NCBI GenBank assembly: GCA_036675475.1
Contig: JAKFEY010000007.1
Span: 55,894-119,893, forward strand
Direction: 5' to 3'
From: JALYRV01 sp036675475
GTDB lineage: Bacteria > Acidobacteriota > Vicinamibacteria > Vicinamibacterales > SCN-69-37
DNA: 64,000 nt
The notes beneath the pieces were generated by a model. It saw only the letters and a list, made by a program, of their open reading frames with translations. It was not told the origin of the DNA and did no database searches. Below are positions 50,590 through 59,357 of this stretch, in pieces. Position 1 is the stretch's first letter. Every line of letters begins with the position of its first letter. The position numbers and the translations under genes are program-made.

Positions 50590-50638
50590 TTTATAACACT
50601 CCTGCGAGTTTTGTAACACCTTCGGGCGCCCGCGTCAA
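50590..50638 (-). promoter_or_regulatory. promoter and BlaI-type operator of the blaI-blaR pair
   Basis: On the minus strand TTGACG (50633-50638) is 17 bases from TACAAA (50610-50615). An inverted repeat, TTATAACACT (50591-50600) and AGTTTTGTAA (50607-50616), 8 of 10 positions complementary, covers the -10 and the expected start of transcription; ACA/TGT-type half sites fit BlaI operators. A second hexamer TATAAA (50590-50595) stands six bases from the ATG. Confidence 0.55.
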
Positions 50639-50656
50639 CAGGCAGGATGCGCCCGG

Positions 50657-52324
50657 CTACGCCGGCCGGGCGCGCTGTGCCGCGAGGATCTGGCGCGCGC
50701 GGGTGATGGCCGCCGCGGCGCTGGGCAGGATGTTCTCGTGACCGATGTGGTCGTAGACCTCGGCGCGATCGAGCATGGCTTTCGGCTGCGACTGCATGCC
50801 GCAGAGCAGCAGCGTGCGGCCGGTTTCGTGGAGCCGGCCGGCGAGATTCTCGAGCGCGTTGATCCCCGTGGCGTCGATGGCCGTCATGTTGCGCAGGCGC
50901 AGGATCACCACCTGGGGAAGGTCGTCGATCGCCTCTTCCACCACTTCGAGCTTGTCCGTGGCACCAAACAGAAACGGCCCGTGGATGCGGTAGATGGCCA
51001 CGCCGTCCGGGATTTCCTGCATCTGCAGGCTGTGCGCCATGCCGCCCGTGACGTACTCCGGCGTCACCTTCGTCACCGTCGTCGTCGACGACACGCGGCG
51101 GATGAAGAGGAGCGCCGCGAGAATCATTCCAGCCTCGACTGCCACCGTGAGATCGGCGAGCACCGTCAGCGCAAACGTGATCAGCCAGACGGCGACTTCC
51201 GATCGCCCGAGCCGGATGATGTCGGGAATCTCACTCCATTCGCCCATGTCGAAGGCGACGATCATCAGGATGCCGGCGAGAATGGCCAGCGGCACGTGGC
51301 CCGCTAGCGGCGCCGCCACGAGCAGCACGACGAGCAGCGTGAGCGCGTGCACGATGCCGGCAACCGGCGTGTGCGCGCCCGAGCGGATATTGGTGGCCGT
51401 CCGCGCAATCGCGCCGGTGGCGGGCAGCCCGCCCACGAGCGGCGACAGCACGTTGGCCACGCCCTGCGCGGTAAGCTCGACGTTCGGATCGTGCTTGTCG
51501 CCCGACATGCGATCGGCGACGACGGCCGACAGCAGCGACTCGATCGCGCCAAGCATGGCCACCGTCAGCGCCGGCGACAGCAGCGTCAGGATCAGGTCGG
51601 GCCTGAACGTGGGAATGCGGATCGCGGGCAGCCCGCTGGGCACTTCGCCGAACCGCGATCCGATCGTCTCCACGGGCAGCTGCAACGCCCACGCCGCCGC
51701 CGAGCCAAGCAGCAGCGCGATGATGCTGCCGGGAATGCGGCGCGACACGCGGCGCAGCAGCACGATGGCCGCCACGGTGACCACCGCCACGGCTGTCGCC
51801 GCCGGCGAGATCGTCGCCGCGGCTTCGCCGAGCGCCTTCATGCGCCCCAGAAACTCGCCCGGCACCTCCGCCATCGTCAGCCCGAAGAAATCGCGCAGCT
51901 GCGTGCTCGCAATCAGGATGGCGATGCCGTTGGTGAAGCCGATGACGACCGGCCGGGGAATGTATTTGACCGCGGAGCCGAGCCCGGTGAGCCCGAGCAG
52001 CAGCAGAATCACGCCCGCGATGAGCGTGCACATGAACAGGCCGTCGATGCCGTACACGCTCACGATGCCGGCGACGACGACGATGAAGGCGCCGGTGGGA
52101 CCGCCGATCTGGGTGCGCGAGCCGCCGAGGGCGGAAATCGCGAAGCCGGCGACGATGGCGGTGTAGATGCCGCTTTGCGGGGGAAGACCGCTCGCGATGG
52201 CAAACGCCATCGCGAGAGGCAGGGCGACGAGGCCGACGGTGACGCCGGCAATCAGATCGCCGGCCAGCCATTCCGCGCGATACGCGCGCAGCGACTCGAC
52301 CAGCTTGGGTACGGGAATATTCAA
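50657..52324 (-). CDS. SulP/SLC26-family anion transporter with STAS domain
   Basis: A 555-residue protein with a TTG start. The transmembrane region has the SulP features AGVTVGLVALPLAMAFAIASG and GGLPATGAIARTATNIRSGA; the C-terminal STAS domain begins near residue 440 (GVAIYRIHGPFLFGATDKLE). Bacterial SulP proteins carry bicarbonate, sulfate, dicarboxylates or other anions with protons or sodium. The substrate is not clear from sequence. A minus-strand TATAAT (52349-52354) lies 24 bases upstream. It is read towards, but separate from, blaI. Confidence 0.93.
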   Translation of the reverse strand: MNIPVPKLVESLRAYRAEWLAGDLIAGVTVGLVALPLAMAFAIASGLPPQSGIYTAIVAGFAISALGGSRTQIGGPTGAFIVVVAGIVSVYGIDGLFMCTLIAGVILLLLGLTGLGSAVKYIPRPVVIGFTNGIAILIASTQLRDFFGLTMAEVPGEFLGRMKALGEAAATISPAATAVAVVTVAAIVLLRRVSRRIPGSIIALLLGSAAAWALQLPVETIGSRFGEVPSGLPAIRIPTFRPDLILTLLSPALTVAMLGAIESLLSAVVADRMSGDKHDPNVELTAQGVANVLSPLVGGLPATGAIARTATNIRSGAHTPVAGIVHALTLLVVLLVAAPLAGHVPLAILAGILMIVAFDMGEWSEIPDIIRLGRSEVAVWLITFALTVLADLTVAVEAGMILAALLFIRRVSSTTTVTKVTPEYVTGGMAHSLQMQEIPDGVAIYRIHGPFLFGATDKLEVVEEAIDDLPQVVILRLRNMTAIDATGINALENLAGRLHETGRTLLLCGMQSQPKAMLDRAEVYDHIGHENILPSAAAAITRARQILAAQRARPA

Positions 52325-52392
52325 GGCCCCGGCTTTCGGTGTGCCTTGATTATACGACGCCGGGCCCGGCGCACAGGATGTGCGCGACGCCG

Positions 52393-52785
52393 TTACGGCA
52401 TCTTGAGGACCTGGCCGGGCTTGATCTTGTCGGGATCGCTCAGCTGGTCGCGGTTGGCCTCATAGATCTTCATGTAGGCGTTGGCGTCGCCCAGGTGTTT
52501 CTTCGCGATGCCGCTGAGCGTGTCTCCGGCCTGCACCGTGTAGGTGCCGTTGCCGCCGCCGCTCGTGCCGACGGTCGCAGCCTGCGGGCTGACCTTGATG
52601 TCGGCGACGACGTCTTTCTGCCAGTCGGGGACGGTCTTGATGGCGTCCCAGATCTGATTGGCTTCCGCCTGGCTGTTGACCGTGCCGTTGAAGTGCAGCC
52701 GGCCATCGCGTTCCTCGGCGGCGCCCTGCATCCTCACGTTCTTCGCGGTGAGGATGGCCTGGCTGTATTTGTCTCGCATGCTCAT
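52393..52785 (-). CDS. BON/LysM-type (YgaU/Kbp-like) small protein
   Basis: A 130-residue protein without a signal peptide. The first half is a BON-like domain (GRLHFNGTVNSQAEANQIWDAI) and the last 50 residues are a LysM repeat (TYTVQAGDTLSGIAKKHLGDANAYMKIYEANRDQL). The architecture matches Escherichia coli YgaU/Kbp, a potassium-binding stress protein found in the cytoplasm. It lies nine bases downstream of the DUF4142 gene, so the two are probably one transcript tied to osmotic or general stress. The assignment to Kbp function is by similarity only. Confidence 0.88.
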   Translation of the reverse strand: MSMRDKYSQAILTAKNVRMQGAAEERDGRLHFNGTVNSQAEANQIWDAIKTVPDWQKDVVADIKVSPQAATVGTSGGGNGTYTVQAGDTLSGIAKKHLGDANAYMKIYEANRDQLSDPDKIKPGQVLKMP

Positions 52786-52794
52786 GAATGTCTC

Positions 52795-53433
52795 CTATTG
52801 CAGATTCCGGGCGCGCTGCAGATGGGCTTCGAGCACCGGCAGCTGTTTCGCGGCGAATGCCTTCAGCTCCGCATCGGATGCCGACGCGGCAGCGGTTCTG
52901 AAGTCCTGGATAGCCCGTTCGTGCGATGCCACCATGGCCTCGACGAACGCGCGATCGAACGCGGGCCCCTCTGCGCGCTGCAGTCCTTGCAGGGCTTGTG
53001 CCTGAAGAATATCGAGCGCCGCCGGGTAGGCCCACTGCTTGCGCGCCGCGAGCGCGCTAAGTTCCCTGGCGGCGGCAGTATGGTCGCGATGCAGCTCGGC
53101 CGCATAGCGCTTCACAGCGGTGTCCGTCGCGTTCCGCTGCGCAAGATCGGCCAGCGCCGTTTCGGTGGCATTCATGCCGGCGGCGTCGGCCACGAACGCC
53201 GCGTCCCCGCCGGCGTTCGCGCCCGACGTGCCTGCAGGCGTTGCCGTGCTGCCGGGCTGCGGGGTGCCGGCGGGCTCTACGGCATCGCCGGGCATGCCTG
53301 CGGTGTTGGTGCCGCGCGTTTCCACATTCGCGTCCTGGCCGCGCACGCTCGGATCGTTTGCGGACCAGCGCATCAGCGCGGCGCCGCCAACAACGAGCAC
53401 GACAAGGGCAATGATCAGCTTGATGTGACGCAT
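52795..53433 (-). CDS. secreted or membrane-anchored DUF4142 protein
   Basis: About 212 residues. An N-terminal hydrophobic anchor (IKLIIALVVLVVGGAALM) is followed by a Thr/Gly/Pro-rich linker (residues about 30-75) and a helical DUF4142 domain (AAFVADAAGMNATETALADLA ... AAELHRDHTAAAREL). The function of the family is not known. The ATG at 53433 was chosen over an upstream start because it directly begins the hydrophobic stretch. It pairs with the LysM gene in the same direction and is divergent from the CBS protein gene. Confidence 0.83.
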   Translation of the reverse strand: MRHIKLIIALVVLVVGGAALMRWSANDPSVRGQDANVETRGTNTAGMPGDAVEPAGTPQPGSTATPAGTSGANAGGDAAFVADAAGMNATETALADLAQRNATDTAVKRYAAELHRDHTAAARELSALAARKQWAYPAALDILQAQALQGLQRAEGPAFDRAFVEAMVASHERAIQDFRTAAASASDAELKAFAAKQLPVLEAHLQRARNLQ

Positions 53434-53519
53434 AGGTCTCTCCGCACGCCTCGACTGCAAGGCGGATTCCGCCGCGCGCGCGAAAGGTGGTGGCGTGCGC
53501 TTTGCTCTGACCGGACGTC

Positions 53520-53945
53520 ATGATGCAAAGCTGCAAAGACGTGATGACGAAAGACCCCTCGACCGTTTCCGCGCAGGCGCCCGTCACCGAGGCGGCGCAG
53601 CTGATGGAGCGTGAAGGCGTGGGCTCCATTCCGGTGTGCGAGAACGGCGGCAAACTCGAAGGCATTCTCACCGACCGCGACATCGCGGTGCGCGTGGTGG
53701 CCGGCGGGCTGAATCCCCAGCAGACGCGAATCGCCGACGTGATGACGCGCGACCCGGAATGCGTGAAGGCCGACGAGCCGGTCGACCGCGCGCTCGAAGT
53801 GATGGAGACCCGGCAGGTGCGCCGCATCCCCGTGATCGACGGCGGCGGCAAACTCGTCGGCATCATCGCCCAGGCCGACATCGCGACGCGGCTCGGCGAC
53901 GATCACGCCACCGGCGAAGTCGTCGAGGCGATCTCGAAGCAGTAG
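53520..53945 (+). CDS. two-CBS-domain protein
   Basis: A 141-residue protein made of two CBS motifs (about residues 8-62 and 72-132), with DVMTKDPSTVSAQAPVTEAAQLM and DVMTRDPECVKADEPVDRALEVM. Stand-alone CBS pairs bind adenine nucleotides and act as energy sensors or regulate partner enzymes. The sequence is close to general-stress CBS proteins found in soil bacteria. ATG 53523 is an alternative start. It stands divergent from the DUF4142/LysM pair, which has a similar stress theme. A long non-coding inverted-repeat region follows. Confidence 0.9.
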   Translation: MMQSCKDVMTKDPSTVSAQAPVTEAAQLMEREGVGSIPVCENGGKLEGILTDRDIAVRVVAGGLNPQQTRIADVMTRDPECVKADEPVDRALEVMETRQVRRIPVIDGGGKLVGIIAQADIATRLGDDHATGEVVEAISKQ

Positions 53946-53983
53946 CGGCCGCGGGCTGCGTGCGCGTGGCGCTTGGCGCTACG

Positions 53984-54234
53984 GGCGACGCCCGGTGTTC
54001 GTCGGCGCCGCCGAGGCGAGTCGGGCCAAAGAGCGGTCCCTCCGACGTCTTTTTAACGGCGTCGCTGACGAACACCGGGCATCGCCCTCCGCGGAGCACG
54101 GCCGTGCCGCTGGCGCGTGCCCGATGTTGTGCAGTGGGGCCGTTAAAAGATCGCAGGCGCGACCGCTCTTTGGCGCGCCCGCACCTCGGCACCGCTGCGC
54201 AACATCGGGCACGCAGCAGCGCGACGTCGCTGCT
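53984..54234. repeat. mirror-image pair of hairpin units, non-coding
   Basis: Unit 1 has 24-nt arms (53984-54007 and 54063-54086, 22 complementary). Unit 2 has 20-nt arms (54115-54134 and 54195-54214, 19 complementary). Their interiors are inverted copies: GCCAAAGAGCGGTC (54025-54038) equals the complement of 54161-54174, and TTTTTAACGGC (54050-54060) faces GCCGTTAAAAG (54139-54149). A further palindrome (54215-54234) touches the GNAT stop. No transposase lies nearby. It could be a two-part miniature mobile element, a structured RNA, or a bidirectional terminator. Confidence 0.85.
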
Positions 54235-54907
54235 AGATGCGAAAGCGGGGGTCGCCGAGGCCGTGGTCGGCGGGCGTGGCGACGGCATCGTTGATCCACT
54301 CGATGACGGCCGCGTACCCGAGGCTCTCGGGGTCGTGGCGCAGGTAGCCGGACACGACCCAGAGCACACGGAAGCCCTGCTTCAACTGAAACGTCAGCGT
54401 GTTGTCGGTGAGCGTGCCGCGCACGACCTGCTCGGTGTATTCCTCCGCCGTCATGCGGCCGGCATAGCGGTGATAGCCGCACAGCCGCGCGCCTGCGCGC
54501 ACGCGGAGCAGGCCGCGCTCCAGCACGATGGCGCGCCGGGCGGCGTAGAGGGCTTTGCCGACGCCGCGCCCCTGCACCTCCGGATGCACCATCACCTCGG
54601 CGCCGTACAGCGTGTGCCCGCGCTCGGGGTCGTGGTTGGTGAACCGGCCCTCGTCGGTGAACTGCCGCCAGTTCGTGTCGATGGAGTAGTCGTCCCAGAG
54701 CACGATCAGGCTCGCCGCCATGCCGCAGACGATGCCGTCGACGTCGGCGACGAGCTGTCCTTCCGGAAACATCGCGAGGTGCGAGGCCAGCTGGTCGGCC
54801 GACCACGGCGGCGAGTCGGGATAGATCGCACGCGAGATCTCCTGGATGCGCGCGAAATCCTCGGGGCGCGTCTGCCGCACCCGCACGCCGGCGGCACGCG
54901 CGCTCAC
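54233..54907 (-). CDS. GNAT-family N-acetyltransferase
   Basis: A 224-residue acetyltransferase. The acetyl-CoA site VHPEVQGRGVGKALYAARR is intact in the middle of the protein, and RQTRPEDFARIQEISRAIYP forms the usual N-terminal strand and helix. The substrate is unknown. Its GTG start overlaps the nitrilase stop (GTGA), so they are coupled. In some bacteria, for example Bacillus subtilis YhcX, a GNAT domain is fused to a nitrilase-type domain; this pair looks like the split form. Confidence 0.88.
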   Translation of the reverse strand: MSARAAGVRVRQTRPEDFARIQEISRAIYPDSPPWSADQLASHLAMFPEGQLVADVDGIVCGMAASLIVLWDDYSIDTNWRQFTDEGRFTNHDPERGHTLYGAEVMVHPEVQGRGVGKALYAARRAIVLERGLLRVRAGARLCGYHRYAGRMTAEEYTEQVVRGTLTDNTLTFQLKQGFRVLWVVSGYLRHDPESLGYAAVIEWINDAVATPADHGLGDPRFRI

Positions 54908-55791
54908 AGCGTCACCTCTTCGACGTTGCTGACAATCTCCATGGTGTTGCGGCTGTCGTTGAGCGGCAGCACGGTGCCTGTCGTGCGGCTCTGAAGGATC
55001 GTTTCGAGATTCAGGTCGCCAATCACGAGCATCTCCTGGTTGGGGTGCCCCTCGGCGAGAATGCCGTCGCGCGAGAACGGGAAGTCGCTGGGCGTGAGAA
55101 TGGCCGCCTGGCCGTAGTTGAGCGACACGGCCGGCACCATGGGCAGCGAGCCCACCGTGTGCGACGTGATCACATACATCTGGTTCTCAATCGCGCGCGC
55201 GGCGGCGCAGTAGCGCACGCGCAGAAAGCCCTGGCGGTCGTCGGTGCAGCTCGGCACGAGGAGGATGTGGGCGCCGGCCCGCGCCGCGGCGCGCGCAATC
55301 TCCGGAAACTCGACGTCGTAGCAGATCGTGACGGCCACCTTGCCGAACGCGGTGTTGAACACGCGCAGGCGTCGCCGCGCCTGCACAATCCAGTCGTCCG
55401 ACTCGAACCGCGTCATGTGCAGCTTGCCCTGCGTGCCGTGCGAGCCGTCGGGCCCGAAGAAGTGCGCGTCGTTGTGCACGGCGCCCGTCCCGCCATCCGT
55501 CACGGGAATCGTCCCGGCCAGCACGTAAATGCCGTGCTCGCGCGCGCGCGCCTTCATGAACTCCAGAAACCGCGGCGCGTGCGCGGCCAGGTCGCGTACC
55601 TGGTCCTTGATGGGCCGCTTCACGTCGCCGAGCGTCAGCAGCTGGATGGTGAAGTACTCGGGCAGGATGAGCAGGCCGCAGTCGTAGTCGGCGGCGGTGC
55701 CAATCAAGGCGCCGACCTGCTCCTCGAACTGCTCGATGCGGTCCACGGGACGGATGAAATACTGCGCGGAGGCGACCCGAAGACGTTTCAT
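54904..55791 (-). CDS. carbon-nitrogen hydrolase (nitrilase superfamily)
   Basis: A 295-residue enzyme with the complete Glu-Lys-Cys triad: Glu45 (LPEYF), Lys123 (QGKLHMTRFE) and Cys157 (ICYDVEFPE). Such enzymes hydrolyse amides or nitriles; the YhcX-like branch has no settled substrate. It is coupled to the GNAT gene, suggesting that they modify the same amide-bearing metabolite. No ribosome-binding site is seen; TAGGGT lies six bases before the ATG on the minus strand (55798-55803), so translation may be leaderless. Confidence 0.92.
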   Translation of the reverse strand: MKRLRVASAQYFIRPVDRIEQFEEQVGALIGTAADYDCGLLILPEYFTIQLLTLGDVKRPIKDQVRDLAAHAPRFLEFMKARAREHGIYVLAGTIPVTDGGTGAVHNDAHFFGPDGSHGTQGKLHMTRFESDDWIVQARRRLRVFNTAFGKVAVTICYDVEFPEIARAAARAGAHILLVPSCTDDRQGFLRVRYCAAARAIENQMYVITSHTVGSLPMVPAVSLNYGQAAILTPSDFPFSRDGILAEGHPNQEMLVIGDLNLETILQSRTTGTVLPLNDSRNTMEIVSNVEEVTL

Positions 55792-55896
55792 CGATCGACC
55801 CTATCGCCGCCGGCCGCCGCGGGTCAAGCGCGCCGCGGCCTTCGTCATCGGCCGCGCGTGTGATAGTTTGCCCGCACGTTTCTCTGGAGGATTTGG

Positions 55897-58800
55897 ATGA
55901 AAGCGTTTCGATTCCGCGCCGCCGCGTTTGCGGCCGCGTCAGCCCTTGCAGCCATCGCCGGCACGGAGCTGCTTGCGCAGCGCGCCGAGCGGCAGGCGGC
56001 CAATGCCAACGTCACCGTCAACCCGCGCCTCTACAGCGGCCTCGCGTACCGGTCGCTCGGCTTCAGCCGCGGCGGGCGCTCCACCGCCGTGTCGGGCGTG
56101 CGCACGCAGCCGCTGGTCTATTACATGGGATCGACCGGCGGCGGCGTCTGGAAGACCACCGACGCCGGCATCTCGTGGTCGAACATCTCTGACGGCTATT
56201 TCGGCGGCGGCATCGGCGCCATCACCGTGGCCGAGGCCGACCCCAACATCATTTACGTGGGCACCGGTTCGGCCTGCCCGCGCGGCAACATCTCGCCCGG
56301 CATCGGGCTCTTCAAATCGATGGACGCCGGCAAGACCTGGTCGTCGATCGGCCTGCCGAACGCCGGCCAGGTGGCGCGCATCCAGGTGCATCCGAAGAAT
56401 CCGGATCTCGTCTATGCGGCCGTGCTCGGCAACCTGTTCGGCGACAGCGAAGAGCGCGGCATCTATCGCTCGAAAGACGGGGGCAAGACCTGGGAGAAGG
56501 TGCTGTACGTCAGCAACCGCACCGGCGCCTCGGACCTCAGCATGGATCCGTCCAACCCGCGCATCCTGTTTGCGGGCATGTGGAACACGCATCGCACGCC
56601 CTGGACGATTCACAGCGGCAGCATGGACGGCGGCGTCTATCGCTCCACCGACGGCGGCGACACGTGGCAGCGCCTCTCGGGCGGGCTGCCCACCGACGTC
56701 ATGGTCGGCAAGACGGCCGTGTCCGTCTCGCCCGCGAACCCGGACCGCGTGTGGGTGCTGATCGAGGCGGCCGACGACCGCGGCGGCGTCTACCGCTCCG
56801 ACAACGGCGGCGACACCTGGCAGCGCACCAACAGCCAGCGCGCCCTGCAGCAGCGCGCCTGGTACTACACGCACATTCACGCCGACCCGAAGAACGAAGA
56901 CACCGTGTGGGCCAGCAATGTCGGCTTCTTCAAGTCCAGCGACGGCGGCCGCACGTTCCAGCAGTACGGCACGCCGCACAGCGACAACCACGACCTCTGG
57001 ATCAACCCGGACAACCCGGACGTCATGATCAACGCCAACGACGGCGGCGCCAACGTGTCGATGAACGGCGCCGAGTCGTGGACCGGTCAGATGAACCAGC
57101 CGACCGCCGAGATCTACCGCGTGTCGGTCGACAACCGCCAGCCCTACTGGGTGTACGGCGCGCAGCAGGACAACAGCACCGTCGCGCTGCCGGGCGGCCC
57201 CGGCAGCGGCTTCGGCGCCGACGACTTCTATGCGGTCGGCGGCGGCGAAAGCGGCCACATCGCGTTCGATCCGGACGATCCCACCGACGTGTATGCCGGC
57301 AACTACGGCGGCACCATCAGCAAGTTCAACGCGAAGACACGCACGCAGGAAAGCATTCGCGCCTATCCCGAGTCCTCAACCGGCCAGCGCGCGTCGGACA
57401 TGAAGTATCGCTTCCAGTGGAACGCGCCGATTCGTGTCTCGCCGCACAACCCCGACGTCGTCTATCACGCGTCGCAGTACATCCACCGCAGCGCCGACCG
57501 CGGCAAGACCTGGACGGTCATCAGCCCGGATCTCACGAAGAACGACCCGGCGCGGCAGGACTACTCGGGCAAGGACGGCGTCTCGCGCGACAACACCGGC
57601 GTGGAGGTCTACAACACCATCTTCGCGCTCGAGGAGTCGCCGAAGGTGCCCGGTCTCATCTGGACCGGCGCCGACGATGGCCGCATGAACATCACGCGCG
57701 ACGGCGGCAAGACGTGGACCGACATCACGCCGGCCGGCATGCCCGAAGGCACGCTGAACATGATCGATCTGTCGGCGCACGACAACGGCCGCGCGCACGT
57801 CGCGCTGCACCGCTATCGCCTGAACGACTTCCAGCCGTACATCTATCAGACCAACGACTACGGCAAGACCTGGAAGAAGCTCACGACCGGCGGCAACGGC
57901 ATCCCCAAGGATCACTTCGTCCGCGTCGTCCGCGAAGATCCCGAGCGGCGCGGCCTGCTCTATGCCGGCTCAGAGTTCGGGATGTACGTCTCGTTCGACG
58001 ATGGCGCGCACTGGCAGTCGCTGCAGCTCAACCTGCCGATCACGCCGGTGAGCGACATGCTCATTCACCGCAACGATCTCGTCGTCGCCACCCAGGGCCG
58101 CGCGTTCTGGGTGCTCGAGGATCTGCCGGTGCTGCGCCAGATCAAGGCGGGCATGGAGACGACGCCCGCGCACCTGTTCGATCCGGAAGACGGCTATCGC
58201 AGCGGCGGCATGCCGGTGACGTTCTTCTACTGGCTCGGCGAGCAGCCGAAACAGCCCGTGCGCATCGAGGTGACCGATGCGAAGGGGCAGCCGGTGGCCA
58301 CGTATACGGGCCAGCCGTCGGCGGGCGGTGGTGCCGCAGCGTCGGCCGCACCGGCCGGCGGACGCGGCCGTGGCGGGCGCGGCGGCGGCGGCAGCAGCTC
58401 CGTGTCGACGCGGCAGGGGCTGAATCGCTTCACGTGGGACGGCCGCTATCCGGCGCTCTTCCAGATCCCGCAGGGCATCGTGATGTGGGGCGGCGGCGGC
58501 CCCGGCCCGCGCGCGGTGCCGGGCACCTACAACGTCAAGATGACGAGCGGCAATTGGTCGGCGACGCACACGTTCGAGCTGAAGCCCGATCCGAATGCGA
58601 CCACGACACCGGCCGAGTATGAGGAGCAGCTGAAGGTCGCGCGCGAAGTGGGCCTGAAGGTGGCCGAGCTCTACGCCGCGCTCGCGCAGATTCGCGACAT
58701 CAAGGAGCAGGCGGCCGACCTCGGCGCGCGCATGCGCCGCGCGGGGCTGGGCGACGATGCGGCCAAGGCGGCTGACGCGTTGTCGAAGAAGCTGACGCTG

Positions 58801-59076
58801 ATCGAAGGGGAGCTGACGCAGCTGCAGGGCGAGGGCGGGCAGGATGCCCTGAACTTCCCGGGACGCCTCGACAACCAGTTCGTCGCGCTCTACGGCGACG
58901 TGACCGGCCGCAACTACGTCGCCGAAGGCGCCAAACAGCGCTTCGAAGACATCAAGCCGGAACTGGCGAAGCACTTGAGCAATCTCGAAGAGACGCTCAA
59001 CACCGAGATCGCGGCCTTCAACGACCTGATCGAAAAGAAGGGCGTGAAGCCGTTGATTACGCGCGTAAGGAGATAG
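55897..59076 (+). CDS. secreted sortilin/BNR-type beta-propeller protein
   Basis: A 1059-residue protein with a signal peptide (AFAAASALAAIAGTELLAQ) and a clear GGAGG ribosome-binding site. The propeller has many Asp-box repeats: GVWKTTDAGISW, GLFKSMDAGKTW, GIYRSKDGGKTW, GVYRSTDGGDTW. The C-terminal third has an Ig-like part with a Gly/Arg tract near 58330-58400, then a helical end (about 880-1059). It is a homologue of the protein at 26298-29609 in another place on the chromosome. The function is unknown; sortilin-type propellers bind peptides or proteins outside the cell. Confidence 0.87.
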   Translation: MKAFRFRAAAFAAASALAAIAGTELLAQRAERQAANANVTVNPRLYSGLAYRSLGFSRGGRSTAVSGVRTQPLVYYMGSTGGGVWKTTDAGISWSNISDGYFGGGIGAITVAEADPNIIYVGTGSACPRGNISPGIGLFKSMDAGKTWSSIGLPNAGQVARIQVHPKNPDLVYAAVLGNLFGDSEERGIYRSKDGGKTWEKVLYVSNRTGASDLSMDPSNPRILFAGMWNTHRTPWTIHSGSMDGGVYRSTDGGDTWQRLSGGLPTDVMVGKTAVSVSPANPDRVWVLIEAADDRGGVYRSDNGGDTWQRTNSQRALQQRAWYYTHIHADPKNEDTVWASNVGFFKSSDGGRTFQQYGTPHSDNHDLWINPDNPDVMINANDGGANVSMNGAESWTGQMNQPTAEIYRVSVDNRQPYWVYGAQQDNSTVALPGGPGSGFGADDFYAVGGGESGHIAFDPDDPTDVYAGNYGGTISKFNAKTRTQESIRAYPESSTGQRASDMKYRFQWNAPIRVSPHNPDVVYHASQYIHRSADRGKTWTVISPDLTKNDPARQDYSGKDGVSRDNTGVEVYNTIFALEESPKVPGLIWTGADDGRMNITRDGGKTWTDITPAGMPEGTLNMIDLSAHDNGRAHVALHRYRLNDFQPYIYQTNDYGKTWKKLTTGGNGIPKDHFVRVVREDPERRGLLYAGSEFGMYVSFDDGAHWQSLQLNLPITPVSDMLIHRNDLVVATQGRAFWVLEDLPVLRQIKAGMETTPAHLFDPEDGYRSGGMPVTFFYWLGEQPKQPVRIEVTDAKGQPVATYTGQPSAGGGAAASAAPAGGRGRGGRGGGGSSSVSTRQGLNRFTWDGRYPALFQIPQGIVMWGGGGPGPRAVPGTYNVKMTSGNWSATHTFELKPDPNATTTPAEYEEQLKVAREVGLKVAELYAALAQIRDIKEQAADLGARMRRAGLGDDAAKAADALSKKLTLIEGELTQLQGEGGQDALNFPGRLDNQFVALYGDVTGRNYVAEGAKQRFEDIKPELAKHLSNLEETLNTEIAAFNDLIEKKGVKPLITRVRR

Positions 59077-59085
59077 ACTCAGCCC

Positions 59086-59154
59086 CCAGTCTCCAGGCTC
59101 CAGCAGACTCCAGGTACCGGCGTACCTGGAGTCTGGAGCCGGGAGTCTGGAGCC
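59086..59154. repeat. inverted pair of heptanucleotide arrays around a hairpin
   Basis: Left: CCAGTCT, CCAGGCT, a 10-bp unit, CCAGGTA (59086-59116). Right: TGGAGTC, TGGAGCC, GGGAGTC, TGGAGCC (59127-59154). The centre is a perfect 12-bp stem (59105-59116 and 59123-59134) with a six-base loop. It lies between convergent genes and could end both transcripts. Confidence 0.85.
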
Positions 59155-59157
59155 TGT

Positions 59158-59307
59158 CTAGACCGTCCGCCGTCCCGAGATGATGCCGATCAGGAACAGC
59201 ACGATCGCGATCACCAGCAGGACGTAAATGAAGTTGCCGAGCGTATAGCCGCTCACCAGGCCAAGCAGCCACAGCACCAGCAGCACCAGAGCAATCGTAA
59301 AAAGCAT
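59158..59307 (-). CDS. lmo0937-type small membrane protein
   Basis: A 49-residue protein, MLFTIALVLLVLWLLGLVSG at the N-terminus, with two membrane helices and the end IGIISGRRTV. This is the length and pattern of the lmo0937 family, small stress-linked membrane proteins with unknown function. The gene is too small to stand out by length but is well supported by its hydrophobic pattern. No neighbours are coupled to it. A clear GAGGCGAGA purine-rich stretch precedes the ATG. Confidence 0.85.
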   Translation of the reverse strand: MLFTIALVLLVLWLLGLVSGYTLGNFIYVLLVIAIVLFLIGIISGRRTV

Positions 59308-59357
59308 TCTCGCCTCCAGCGCGGCTTTAAAGCATGTTGCGTGCCTGACCGGGACAC

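Noticed and set aside
53984..54234. Integron attC sites or coding sequence.
   Set aside because: The arms do not have the RYYYAAC/GTTRRRY boxes in attC orientation, no integrase is near, and the short frames in this region are just translations of the repeat.
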